Shown: positions 6,976-15,135, counted from the stretch's first letter. The stretch is 64,000 nt of DNA from an uncultured Prevotellaceae bacterium (GCA_900315565.1 OMZS01000002.1:62001-126000); one strand, 5' to 3'. Translations and numbers: made by a program. The notes: a model not told the origin generated them from the letters alone.

Positions 6976-8109
6976 ATGAAAAAGATTATTATGTTTATGG
7001 TAGTGTTGGTGACATCATTTACTGTAGCTTACACTTCTCCTTTAATTTCTGTGAATGAAAAATGCCAATCAAAAGACGATGTTGGAAAAACTGTCACATT
7101 GGTTGTATCTGGAAATGGAATAACCAAAGAAGAAGCTACAAAAGTTGCTTTAAGGGCAGCATTAGAGCAAGCATTTGGAACGTTTGTTTCTGCAAACACT
7201 AAAGTTGTTAACGATGAACTTATCAAGGATGAGATAGTTTCTATATCATCTGGTAATATTAAAAAGTATAATGTGATATCATGTATAGAGCTTCCTGATG
7301 GTTTATATGATGTTTCTGTGAAAGCAGAGGTTTCTATAGGTAATCTTGTTAGATTTGCCCAAAGTCATGGAATGTCAACAGAGTTGTCTGGAAACACTTT
7401 TCTAATGAATAGGAATATAGCTAAGTTGAATAAGATAAATGAAATTAAGGCATTGAATGATCTCGCTCAGAAACTTTTAATTATTTTTTCGAAAGGGCTG
7501 TATGATTTTTCAATAGATGTTGGTGATCCAAAAGGAGGGGGACCATATAATGTACTTGTTACTATTAAAGCAACTCCAAATGAGAATATGTCAAGATTTT
7601 GGTCTTTACTTGAAGAATCCCTAAATAATATCAGTATGTCGGAAGAAGAATGTCACAATTATAGAAAGTTAAGTATGGAGGTTTTTGATTGTGGAAAAAT
7701 TAAAGAATTAAAGAAAGAACACCTATTAAAAAACAATGTAGGGATTTATCATTTTAGGAATTACTATGGTTCTTTCATTGGCTGGCTAGAGCTTATTCTT
7801 GAAAGTGCAAAGTTCTGCTATGAAGTTTATGATAATTTAGGAACTGAAATAAAACCTATTCTCATTCAGTATGCTAATATAACAGAGCAAGCGAAAGCCA
7901 AAGGCCTATTCTATGAATGGCATGGTTATGATTTGTACTTTGGCATAATGTTAAACTCTGTTCCTTTAACCAATCCCAATTCGAATGTTGAAGTATTAAA
8001 GAATTATTGGGATAATAAGAATTATTTTGAGATTGTATATACAGAAGCGCGGTTGAATTCCTTGAAAAACATTTCCATTAAGCCCTACTTAATTGACGTA
8101 AGTGAATAA
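6976..8109 (+). CDS. secreted protein with LPP20/FlgT-like N-terminal domain
   Basis: 377 residues with a signal peptide (about 1-20). Residues 45-115 read like the LPP20/FlgT N-terminal domain: VVSGNGITKEEATKVALRAA, then AFGTFVSANTKVVNDEL and a strand ending in VKAEVSIG. This domain is found in outer-membrane-associated proteins that help assemble surface structures (family knowledge). The C-terminal 200 residues are not recognised. It closes the four-gene operon. Base composition is clearly AT-rich compared with the core genes after 11.5 kb. Confidence 0.5.
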   Translation: MKKIIMFMVVLVTSFTVAYTSPLISVNEKCQSKDDVGKTVTLVVSGNGITKEEATKVALRAALEQAFGTFVSANTKVVNDELIKDEIVSISSGNIKKYNVISCIELPDGLYDVSVKAEVSIGNLVRFAQSHGMSTELSGNTFLMNRNIAKLNKINEIKALNDLAQKLLIIFSKGLYDFSIDVGDPKGGGPYNVLVTIKATPNENMSRFWSLLEESLNNISMSEEECHNYRKLSMEVFDCGKIKELKKEHLLKNNVGIYHFRNYYGSFIGWLELILESAKFCYEVYDNLGTEIKPILIQYANITEQAKAKGLFYEWHGYDLYFGIMLNSVPLTNPNSNVEVLKNYWDNKNYFEIVYTEARLNSLKNISIKPYLIDVSE

Positions 8110-8162
8110 TTTGCATAAATAAGTGTAAATGAATAAAAAATGAGCGAAAAAGATTTAATAAA

Positions 8163-8285
8163 ATGAGGATTAATATAGTTGGAAGTTATTTAGACAAATT
8201 TAATATTTGTTCTATATGTGATGCAAAGACAAATGCTGTCTTTTTGTTCTTTGAAAGTGAACAAGGAGTAACAAATATTTGCTAA
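8163..8285 (+). CDS. possible 40-residue small protein
   Basis: A frame starting MRINIVGSYLDKF with a CSICDAK segment (C-x2-C) ends 17 bases before the next gene. The composition looks protein-like, but no family or promoter is clear. It may be the first gene of the 8.2-9.7 kb group. Confidence 0.35.
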   Translation: MRINIVGSYLDKFNICSICDAKTNAVFLFFESEQGVTNIC

Positions 8286-8302
8286 TCAATAATTAAAAGA
8301 GT

Positions 8303-8527
8303 ATGAAAAAAGAATTCCAAGAACTTAAAAATCTTTATCTCATGGCTCAAGGTAGAGTAAAAGGATGCTATTTGAGTCAAATGCGTGAAAACCTAAAAAA
8401 ACGCAATGGAAATGCAGATCTCTATACCAATCATTATACTCATCAAGGCAAGACTATTAATATAGATAATTGTGATTATGAGGAATTGTTAGAGATAGAT
8501 AATGATATGGTGGCTTGTGGTAAGTAA
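8303..8527 (+). CDS. small hypothetical protein
   Basis: 74 residues, cytoplasmic (no signal peptide), Lys/Asn-rich and acidic near the end (EELLEIDNDMV). No family recognised. It precedes three further small genes in the same direction with gaps of 17, 6 and 1 bases, so they are probably co-transcribed. Confidence 0.4.
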   Translation: MKKEFQELKNLYLMAQGRVKGCYLSQMRENLKKRNGNADLYTNHYTHQGKTINIDNCDYEELLEIDNDMVACGK

Positions 8528-8544
8528 TATATAATATTATAATT

Positions 8545-8973
8545 ATGAAAAGAATGAGTATCAAGAAAGTAATAATCTTTTTTAGCATGCTGTTGTTTGT
8601 AGGCATGTCTTATGGTGAGAACTACGAATTTAAGTCATACCACATTTATTCAACAGACGATGACAAGTATATACAAACAAATGAGCTGAGTGATAGTTCG
8701 AAGATTTGCATTGATGAAACAAATCAAGAAATAGAACTTAGTCTTTATAATCGCGAGGTAGGAAAATGGATGGTATTCAATTTAAAAATAAATTATAGAG
8801 TAACTCTTGGCTTTAAGTCGAATATAGGAACACTGTATTTCTGTACTAATAATTTGAATCAAACATGCAGTGTCTGCGTGTGTAATAATGATGAAGGAAC
8901 ATTTATCGACTTTCACAATTTCTATATAGGAGAAAAGCCTATGTGTTGTTGGGTTAAATCAGAAAAAGAGTAA
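8545..8973 (+). CDS. small secreted cysteine-containing protein
   Basis: 142 residues, signal peptide (about 1-24, ending MSYG), then a beta-rich mature domain with five to six cysteines clustered in its second half (CTNNLNQTCSVCVC and MCCW). Disulfide-stabilised periplasmic or surface protein is likely. Family unknown. Part of the 8.3-9.7 kb group. Confidence 0.45.
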   Translation: MKRMSIKKVIIFFSMLLFVGMSYGENYEFKSYHIYSTDDDKYIQTNELSDSSKICIDETNQEIELSLYNREVGKWMVFNLKINYRVTLGFKSNIGTLYFCTNNLNQTCSVCVCNNDEGTFIDFHNFYIGEKPMCCWVKSEKE

Positions 8974-8979
8974 AATAAT

Positions 8980-9183
8980 ATGAAAATTACAAAAGTTTTA
9001 TTGTTAGAAAGAGGCTTTGCTGAGCGTTGTGTGGATGGACACATTATTTATGTGAAGGGACATCACGCTTTGTTTTATGTGTTCGGTGTTTGGCTTCCTT
9101 GTTATTATGCAGCAGGAACAATTCTTGCTGAGAAAATTTATATAAATACAATGGAAGAATTAGATATTTTAGAGCAATGGTAG
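8980..9183 (+). CDS. small hypothetical protein
   Basis: 67 residues with a weakly hydrophobic centre (HALFYVFGVWLPCYYAAGTILA) that may be membrane-associated. No family recognised. The stop is one base before the next start, suggesting translational coupling with the gene at 9185. Confidence 0.35.
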   Translation: MKITKVLLLERGFAERCVDGHIIYVKGHHALFYVFGVWLPCYYAAGTILAEKIYINTMEELDILEQW

Positions 9184-9184
9184 T

Positions 9185-9730
9185 ATGTGTAAAGAAAAGT
9201 TGAATCTCAAAAAGGTTGGCGATAGTTTTTTCAACCAACAGTTGGTTAGCCTTGTAGAGAATAATCCCTATTTGGCTTTTGTACTCTTGTCTGCTATATT
9301 GGAGTTTATGGGGCACTGCTATCGAAAAGGACAAAAAACTAACGATGATACAGTAAGAGCTGTTTTCTTTGATTTGATAAATAATGTCGAAGCATTAAAA
9401 GATTATAGACAATTAAACTTTAAGTTCAAGGTAAAGGACAGAAAAAGTGGCCAAGATATAGAAAAAGACAACAATTATCTCTATAAGTATCTGAGATGTG
9501 GAATGCTTCATGAATTGCTGCCCCAAGAGGATATTGTGTTATGTCCAGATAGGAATGATCTATCCAACTCAAAAAAAATAGTTGGAGCGAAAAATCTATA
9601 TGAGGATATGAAAAAGGCTTGGGAAGAATTAAAAATTTCAACAGATATTTCCTTGTACATAGAGAATGCAGATGCCTTGACTATAGATGGCGATTTTTCG
9701 GGTTCTACTAGTTTGTCAATATCAACTTAG
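9185..9730 (+). CDS. hypothetical protein with a possible HEPN-like RX4H motif
   Basis: 181 residues, cytoplasmic and largely helical. The segment YLRCGMLHELLP (about residue 101-112) has the spacing R-x4-H seen in HEPN ribonuclease domains, and the surrounding helices are compatible. The residue after Arg is Cys rather than the polar residue usual in active HEPN RNases, so this is a suggestion only. HEPN proteins are often toxins or defence effectors, which would fit an accessory region. It is preceded one base upstream by a 67-residue gene. Confidence 0.4.
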   Translation: MCKEKLNLKKVGDSFFNQQLVSLVENNPYLAFVLLSAILEFMGHCYRKGQKTNDDTVRAVFFDLINNVEALKDYRQLNFKFKVKDRKSGQDIEKDNNYLYKYLRCGMLHELLPQEDIVLCPDRNDLSNSKKIVGAKNLYEDMKKAWEELKISTDISLYIENADALTIDGDFSGSTSLSIST

Positions 9731-10071
9731 TGCTCATTACATTCTTCTTTTGAAAAAGAATTAACTGAAGCTGACACGATATGATGTATCAGAAATTGGT
9801 TCTGGTTAGGTTATGGCATTTACAATTCTCTATTGTAGATTGGAAAAGGCTTATGCACAATATGAGCAGATTTCTGCAAAGATGGATGGCTTTCTGTTTA
9901 AAAAGAAGAGATAAAAAAGATTGACAAGCTGTAAGGTGAGTACGGTACTTCTTGAAGAGTGTCGTTATGTCTCAGAGTGTTATGGAGAGCGAGATAATGA
10001 GTTTATTCGATGGTCAAACAGTACGGTGGTGTGATTACGTCATGTGGAAAGAAAAGAAAAATAGAATGTTA
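9731..10071. other. intergenic stretch with possible gene debris
   Basis: No complete gene. A 33-codon frame at 9813-9914 (ending GFLFKKKR) has protein-like sequence but no family and could be the tail of a decayed gene. The RNA leader found before the intact VanZ-like gene is not present here; its signature AGCGTTTAGCTTT was not seen. Confidence 0.4.
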
Positions 10072-10541
10072 ATGTCATGTGGTTTTTTACAAAAGCAAAC
10101 AGGAAGCCGTGTCTATAAGATGATCTTTGGAGTATTCCTTCTTTTCTGTGGATGTAGTATATATTTGCTGTTGCGCAGTGAAGCACTAAATATTTACTAC
10201 TGGTGCTGGGAAGTCGGGATTTCTGGATATATTGATTTCTTGCGTTGCATCGTAAGTGGATGGGACTTACCAAACTTCGTCAAATACAATCTACCAGATG
10301 GACTTTATTGTGCTGCATACATATTATGATAGATTCGATATGGGGTAGGAGAAAAGATATGTCTAAGTATCTCATGGTATCAATCATTCCCCTTGCAGCA
10401 TTAGCTTGTGAGGTTCTTCAGTTTTTTGGAATAACGAAAGGGACATTTGATGTCTGTGACTTAATATGTTATGTAATACCAGTCTTCTTTTACATATTGT
10501 TTGAAATCAATTGTTTAACAAATATAATTAGAGAAGTATGA
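10072..10541 (+). pseudogene. frameshifted second copy of the VanZ-like membrane protein
   Basis: The first part (from MSCGFLQKQ at 10072) and the second part (MIDSIWGRRKDMSK... from 10326 to 10541) together align along the whole length of the protein at 3130-3600: YLLLRSEAL, LPDGLYCAAY, then SIW, EVLQFFGITKGTFDVCD. Where the intact copy reads TTAATAATGGAT, this one reads TTATGATAGAT, so a net loss of bases puts a TGA at 10327-10329 and shifts the frame. It still ends in ATGA overlapping the next gene. A sequencing error or frameshifting cannot be excluded. Confidence 0.65.
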
Positions 10542-11419
10542 AAAAGTATTTTTATTCAATGTTAGTGTTGGCTCTTTTTGCCATAGGTTTTGCTGCATCT
10601 GATGAAACAGAAGTACCTAAAGATTCTGTCCAAAAGAAAGATAAAGTTGTTGAGAATAATACAAAGAAAGAATCTCAGTCGAAAGAGAATCTTGATGTAC
10701 AACATTTTGTGGGTGATTACTTTTACAGTTATTTTAGGGGGGATACAAATGCAAAAATGTACTTTAAATTGTCGCTAAAGAGTGATGGAAAGTTTACATT
10801 AGAACCGAGTAATGAGGAGACTAGGAAATGGATAGATATTGATAAGGTTATGAGTGGAGATGATTTCCCTGAAGGTGGTGATTGGAAAGTAAAGGATACA
10901 CCCGTGGGCAAAGGCGCGTTTTTGGATTTTGACGGAGCTTGGGATGAGGGAAGTATTACTTATGACAGGAAAGTTTTAGGGATAAAAAATATGAATGGAT
11001 ATAATTTGAGAGCCGAGTTATCTTATCAAGAAACCAAGACCATTTCCAAAGATCCTGTTTCTCCCCCAAAATCTCCTGAGGTTTTGATTAAAGAATTTTA
11101 TACATATATTTTGGGTGAGAAAGAAATGACAGAAGATGTTTTAGATACTTTTCTTTCTAAGGACATGAAGCTATCTTTGTGGGAGTTAGATTATGAAGGT
11201 CAGTATGCTTATTGGCGTTTTAGAACTGCTGCAGATGATGGTAATGGAGAGCCTGTTGGACCTGATGGAATAAAGCAGGTAAGTCATGATGGTAATAGTT
11301 GGTATACTGTGTCTTATATAGATATGGGCTTTGAGGGACGAACAAAAGTAAAAGTGGTTAATGGTAAAATCGTGGGGCTTAAACAGGATGAGAGTTGGGG
11401 CGAGGAGCCGAATCCCTAA
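10538..11419 (+). CDS. exported protein with ALFAIGFxASDE leader and DUF3828-like C-terminus
   Basis: 293 residues. N-terminal segment MKKYFYSMLVLALFAIGFAA matches the gene at 3597, then a Lys-rich linker (25-50), a beta-rich lipocalin-like domain (about 55-165, starting FVGDYFYSYF), and a C-terminal domain (about 175-285: VLIKEFYTYILGEKEMTEDV, then a Ser/Tyr-rich beta sheet) that resembles DUF3828. Overlaps the frameshifted VanZ-like gene by four bases, repeating the two-gene arrangement at 3130-4013. Probably periplasmic or anchored in the inner membrane. Confidence 0.6.
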   Translation: MKKYFYSMLVLALFAIGFAASDETEVPKDSVQKKDKVVENNTKKESQSKENLDVQHFVGDYFYSYFRGDTNAKMYFKLSLKSDGKFTLEPSNEETRKWIDIDKVMSGDDFPEGGDWKVKDTPVGKGAFLDFDGAWDEGSITYDRKVLGIKNMNGYNLRAELSYQETKTISKDPVSPPKSPEVLIKEFYTYILGEKEMTEDVLDTFLSKDMKLSLWELDYEGQYAYWRFRTAADDGNGEPVGPDGIKQVSHDGNSWYTVSYIDMGFEGRTKVKVVNGKIVGLKQDESWGEEPNP

Positions 11420-11522
11420 ACAGATAATCTGGGAAGGTAAATATTTCGAGCAAGACCATTTTGGGATGGAATAGAAACTAGGACTATATATGTATCAAAT
11501 TGCCTTGGTGGCATGAAAGAGG

Positions 11523-12074
11523 ATGGGAAATGATCAATTGTGGCTGGATAGTTATGGCTTTGTCTATTCAGCGGATTGTAAGCGGTTGCTGAAAGGGGCA
11601 AGCGTGGAAGGGGCCTATTGGATTCCTGAGGGTGTGGAGGAGATTGAGCCGGGAGCGCTGTTGGGGTGCCGAATAGGCACGCTGCATGTTCCGTGGACGG
11701 CTCATGTGCATGAGTGCGACCAGCTGGTGTTCAGCAAAGATGTGGAGGAAAACGAAGAGATGATGCCAGCGGTTTATTTCTGGACAAAGAATTATGCCAA
11801 CCGAGATGAGGAGACGTGGGCTTTTGAGGATGAGTGGGAATATTATGTAGATGAGCACGGTATTGGTTATAGTCTTGACGGCCATCGGCTGTTGTTTGCC
11901 AGGCAGGAATTTAAGGATAGCGAATACCGAGTGCCCAGCGGCGTGGTGACAATCTGTTCGATGGCGTTTGCCACTTGTCGCCATTTCGTAACTCTGATTG
12001 TTCCACGTTCAGTGCGACTGATTGGTGACTTTGTGTTCGGGCCGGAAGGGGGAAAGATTATCATCCGCCCTTAG
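11523..12074 (+). CDS. BspA-like leucine-rich repeat protein, short
   Basis: 183 residues without a signal peptide. Two LRR_5/BspA-type units are visible, each opening with a 'sGxxYSxDgkrLL' style segment (YGFVYSADCKRLL near 11, IGYSLDGHRLL near 115) followed by YWIPEGVEEIEPGAL or YRVPSGVVTICSMAF. Full BspA-like proteins are long, secreted adhesins; this one is short and lacks export signals, so it may be a fragment or an intracellular relative. GC content rises here, marking the end of the AT-rich accessory region. Confidence 0.6.
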   Translation: MGNDQLWLDSYGFVYSADCKRLLKGASVEGAYWIPEGVEEIEPGALLGCRIGTLHVPWTAHVHECDQLVFSKDVEENEEMMPAVYFWTKNYANRDEETWAFEDEWEYYVDEHGIGYSLDGHRLLFARQEFKDSEYRVPSGVVTICSMAFATCRHFVTLIVPRSVRLIGDFVFGPEGGKIIIRP

Positions 12075-12123
12075 AACATCGGCTCTAAAGCTTTGTATCT
12101 ACACACCTTTCATTAAGAAGGGC

Positions 12124-12159
12124 AAAAAAATTTGAGGGCGGCCTAATCAGGTCGCCCTC
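12124..12159 (-). terminator. intrinsic terminator (minus strand)
   Basis: Stem GAGGGCGACCT/AGGCCGCCCTC (one wobble pair; 12134-12144 with 12149-12159), loop of four, followed on the minus strand by AAATTTTTTT. It would end aroC transcription or the small RNA candidate. Confidence 0.75.
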
Positions 12160-12228
12160 AACCAACACAAAAACTAAACTAGACTTAACTAAACTAAATT
12201 AGGATTTTCACAAACCCCGCTTTATTCG
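12124..12228 (-). ncRNA. candidate minus-strand small RNA ahead of a terminator
   Basis: Reading the minus strand, TACATTTG (12240 down to 12233) fits a -7 box, and the region ends in a strong intrinsic terminator (12159 down to 12124). The expected transcript of about 105 nucleotides contains no start codon with a meaningful frame, only AACTAAAC-type short repeats. The alternative is that this is simply the 3' untranslated region of aroC, whose stop codon is about 140 bases upstream on the same strand. Confidence 0.35.
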
Positions 12229-12301
12229 GTTGCAAATGTACGATTATTAATCGACAAAACCTTATTTTTTAAAGACTTTTTTGAATAAAACCGGAAAAAA
12301 G

Positions 12302-13441
12302 TCACAATTTCCCCGCTTTAGAGGCTAGATAATAGTCTAAAAGGGTCATGGCAGCCATCGATTCTACGATGGGCACGGCCCTGGGCAACACACAGGGGTC
12401 GTGGCGTCCGCGGGCGCGCAGCGTGGTGGCGTTGCCCTCTAAATCTACGGTGTTCTGCTCCATGAGCAGGGTGGCCACGGGTTTGAAGGCCACGCGGAAA
12501 TAGATGTCCTGCCCGTTGCTGATGCCGCCCTGAATGCCGCCGCTGTGGTTGGTAAGGGTGTTGGGTGTTGGGTGTTGGGTGATGGGTGATGGGTGTTGGG
12601 TGATGGGTGATGGGTGTTGGGTGTTGGGTGATGGGGTGACGGGCACGAAGATGTCGTTCTGCTCGCTGCCACGGGCGGTTACACCGGCAAATCCCTCGCC
12701 GTATTCAAAACCTTTCACGGCGTTGATGCTGAGCATGGCACCGCCCAGGGCTGCATGTAGCTTGCCAAACTCAGGCTCGCCAAGGCCTGCCGGACAGTTT
12801 CTGACGACGCAGGTGATGATGCCGCCAATGGTGTCGCCCTCGGCTTTCACTTGAGCGATGAGCTGTTCCATGAGCTGCGCCTTTTCGGGGTCGGGACATC
12901 GCACGACATTTGTCTCGGTGAGCGAGAGGTCGTACTGGTGGTAGTCGCGGTCGAGGGCAATGTTGCCCACCTGCGAGGTGTAGGCCTGTATGCTGATGCC
13001 GAGCTGGCGCAGGGCAAGCTTGGCCAGTGCACCGCCCACGCAGCGGCTGATGGTGATGCGGGCCGAAGAGCGTCCGCCGCCCCGATGGTCGCGAATGCCG
13101 TACTTACTGTAATAGGTAAAGTCGGCATGCGAGGGACGGAAGAGGCAACGCATGTTCTCGTAGTCCTGCGAGTGCTGGTTGTTGTTACGCACAATAAACC
13201 CGATGGGGCAGCCTGTGGACTTGCCTTCGAAGACGCCGCTGAGCAGTTCCACCTGGTCGGCTTCGTCGCGCGCCGTGGTGATGTGGCTTTGTCCGGGGCG
13301 CCGACGGTTGAGCTCGGCCTGAATGAAGTCCAGGTCGATGTCGATGCCGGCAGGCAGACCGTCAACTACGCCACCTACAGCCGGGCCATGGCTCTCGCCG
13401 AAGGTGGTCAGCCTGAATATGTTGCCAAAAGTGTTTTGCAT
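12302..13441 (-). CDS. aroC: chorismate synthase with an in-frame repeat insertion
   Basis: Converts 5-enolpyruvylshikimate-3-phosphate to chorismate, the last step of the shikimate pathway, using reduced FMN. Family signatures are clear: [10 protein letters not shown] near the start, [14 protein letters not shown] and [11 protein letters not shown] in the middle, and [14 protein letters not shown] near the end. At 379 residues it is about 20-25 longer than usual; the excess is the run of [12 protein letters not shown]-type units (about residues 269-296), encoded by a GGGTGTTGGGTGATGG repeat and placed in the loop before [13 protein letters not shown]. The enzyme may tolerate this surface loop. 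It feeds the Phe/Tyr operon at 30 kb but lies apart from it. Confidence 0.95.
   Translation of the reverse strand: MQNTFGNIFRLTTFGESHGPAVGGVVDGLPAGIDIDLDFIQAELNRRRPGQSHITTARDEADQVELLSGVFEGKSTGCPIGFIVRNNNQHSQDYENMRCLFRPSHADFTYYSKYGIRDHRGGGRSSARITISRCVGGALAKLALRQLGISIQAYTSQVGNIALDRDYHQYDLSLTETNVVRCPDPEKAQLMEQLIAQVKAEGDTIGGIITCVVRNCPAGLGEPEFGKLHAALGGAMLSINAVKGFEYGEGFAGVTARGSEQNDIFVPVTPSPNTQHPSPITQHPSPITQHPTPNTLTNHSGGIQGGISNGQDIYFRVAFKPVATLLMEQNTVDLEGNATTLRARGRHDPCVLPRAVPIVESMAAMTLLDYYLASKAGKL
12556..12636. repeat. GGGTGTTGGGTGATGG repeat inside aroC
   Basis: About eleven 7-base units GGGTGTT or GGGTGAT lie within the aroC frame. The same unit occurs inside the copper ATPase gene (27148-27202) and in the intergenic stretch after tyrA (34163-34190). 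Confidence 0.85.
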
Positions 13442-13455
13442 AACTTATTAATGCA

Positions 13456-13500
13456 AACTATTAATGCATAATGAATAATGCATAATGCATAATAATCAAA
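13456..13500. repeat. ATGCATAATG-type intergenic repeat
   Basis: ATTAATGCATAATGAATAATGCATAATGC-like units upstream of aroC. The same type occurs at 20850-20890 and 30016-30066. Confidence 0.7.
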
Positions 13501-13531
13501 TTGGAACTCTCAACTTGGAACTCAGAACTCA

Positions 13532-14116
13532 TTAATGGCAGTGGCCGCATCCGCAACCTTCGTGGTGGTTGTGGCCGCATCCGTCGCCGCAAGAGTCGCC
13601 ACACTCGTCGCATCCGCATCCGCCGCTGATATGGTTGATGAGGCTCTGAATCTCCTCGTTGGTGGCCTCGCGGTTTTCCACGATGTGGCCTTTGAAGTTG
13701 AGTTCTTTTTCGGCCAGAGGATGGTTGAGGTCGATTTTCACTTTTTCTTCGTCTATTTCGAGCACTTTGCCAAGAAAGCGCTGGCCGTCCTCGTTCTGAA
13801 GGGGAAGCAAGGCGTCAACGAAAACATGCTCGTGGTCGAAGTGGCCGTTGATGCAAAACATGTCGCGCTCCAGGTCAACGATGCGTTCGGGCTCGGCTTT
13901 TCCGTAGGCCTGTTCAACGGTGAGGGTGAAGTTGAATTCGTCGCCTTTCTGCAGGCCAACTACTTGTTTTTCGAATTCGTCGAGAGTGAATCCGAATCCG
14001 CTGATAAACTCAAAGGGTTTCTCGTCGGTGGCCTCTTCGACAAACTCGAGTGTCTTTTCGCCCGCAGCATAGAGCTTGTAAGCCACGGCGATGTACTTGT
14101 TGTTGTTATTTTCCAT
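13532..14116 (-). CDS. slyD: SlyD-type FKBP peptidyl-prolyl isomerase
   Basis: 194 residues. FKBP fold with an inserted chaperone flap: FEFISGFGFTLDEFEKQVVG, then GLQKGDEFNFTLTVEQAYGK and the flap near LERDMFCING. The C-terminal tail is a Cys/His/Gly-rich metal-binding segment (GGCGCDECGDSCGDGCGHNH onward), typical of SlyD proteins that bind nickel or zinc. Catalyses proline isomerisation and assists folding in the cytoplasm. The start MENNNNKYIAVAYK at 14116 is chosen over an ATG 33 bases upstream because the FKBP domain begins there and a -7 box lies at 14154-14147. Confidence 0.9.
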   Translation of the reverse strand: MENNNNKYIAVAYKLYAAGEKTLEFVEEATDEKPFEFISGFGFTLDEFEKQVVGLQKGDEFNFTLTVEQAYGKAEPERIVDLERDMFCINGHFDHEHVFVDALLPLQNEDGQRFLGKVLEIDEEKVKIDLNHPLAEKELNFKGHIVENREATNEEIQSLINHISGGCGCDECGDSCGDGCGHNHHEGCGCGHCH

Positions 14117-14146
14117 ATTTTTGTTCGTGAATTTGCATTTGGCCTG

Positions 14147-14154
14147 CAAAGGTA
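14147..14154 (-). promoter_or_regulatory. -7 box TACCTTTG of slyD
   Basis: Minus-strand TACCTTTG followed by GCA, about 30 bases before the slyD start. Confidence 0.6.
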
Positions 14155-14244
14155 CAAAATAATACTGAATATAAGCCGCGATTTTGGAACATTAACGCAT
14201 TTCTGTCCGTAAAACCTTAGTTTACTTACTCGCTAAAAGTTAAG

Positions 14245-14982
14245 TCATTTGGTTTCTCCGCATTTTGCGGCTTCGCCCTTCTTGCAGCACTTCTTGTCTT
14301 CGTCTTTCTTGCAGCCTTTCTTGCTTTCGTTATTCTTGCAGCACTTCTTGCCTTCGCCCTTCTTGCAGCACTTCTTATTCAGCAGAGCGCAGATGTCGGC
14401 ATCGATGTCGGCAATTTTGTCGGTAGGCTCATAGCGTTTCACTACGTTTCCTTTTTGATCGACCAGGAACTTGGTGAAGTTCCATTTGATGCTGGGCGAC
14501 TGGGCGTAGTTGGGGTCGTTTTTCTTGAACATGTCGTCGAGCAGTTTGCCCGTCTTGTCGTTGAGGTCAAATCCGCCGAAGGGTTTCTGTGCTTTCAGGT
14601 AGGTATAGAGCGGGTGCTCGTTGGGGCCGTTGACCTCAATCTTGTCGAACTGTGGAAACTGAATGTTGAAGTTGGCCGTGCAGAACTGGTGAATCTCCTC
14701 GATGCAGCCTGGAGCCTGCTCGCCAAACTGGTTGCAGGGGAAATCGAGAATCTCGAGCCCCTTGTCGCGGTATTTCTCGAAGAGAGCCTCCAATTCGTTG
14801 TACTGGGGCGTAAACCCGCAGCGCGTAGCCGTGTTGACAATGAGCATCACCTTGCCTTTGTACTGGGCAAGTTCCACCTGTTTGCCTTCATCGTTAGTCA
14901 CCTGGAAATTGTAAATCTCTTGTGCGTTGCCCGTCAGCGTAAGAAGGGCGGTCAGCATACATAATAAAATGGTCTTTTTCAT
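14245..14982 (-). CDS. exported glutathione peroxidase-like protein with Cys/Lys-rich tail
   Basis: 245 residues: signal peptide (1-20), thioredoxin-fold peroxidase domain (22-195) with NTATRCGFTPQY containing the peroxidatic Cys, LDFPCNQFGEQAPG and WNFTKFLVD holding the Gln/Trp/Asn partners. It would reduce peroxides in the envelope, probably with thioredoxin-like donors. The last 45 residues are unusual: four to five KKCCKKGE-like units rich in Cys and Lys, not part of the family. They could bind metal or form disulfides. A -7 box lies at 15021-15014 on the minus strand. Confidence 0.85.
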   Translation of the reverse strand: MKKTILLCMLTALLTLTGNAQEIYNFQVTNDEGKQVELAQYKGKVMLIVNTATRCGFTPQYNELEALFEKYRDKGLEILDFPCNQFGEQAPGCIEEIHQFCTANFNIQFPQFDKIEVNGPNEHPLYTYLKAQKPFGGFDLNDKTGKLLDDMFKKNDPNYAQSPSIKWNFTKFLVDQKGNVVKRYEPTDKIADIDADICALLNKKCCKKGEGKKCCKNNESKKGCKKDEDKKCCKKGEAAKCGETK

Positions 14983-15013
14983 GAGTTTGTTTGCTTTTTC
15001 GTGTTGTAGGCTG

Positions 15014-15021
15014 CAAAGTTA
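15014..15021 (-). promoter_or_regulatory. -7 box TAACTTTG of the peroxidase gene
   Basis: TAACTTTGCAGCC on the minus strand about 32 bases before the start codon. Confidence 0.6.
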
Positions 15022-15135
15022 AACAAAAGGTGGTAAAAAATGAGTTGATTGTTACTTTTTTTTGAGTGTGCTGAAACGTTTTTTTTGATTTACGTCAAAA
15101 TAACGGGCATTTCGCTGAAAAGAACCGCCAAAAAA

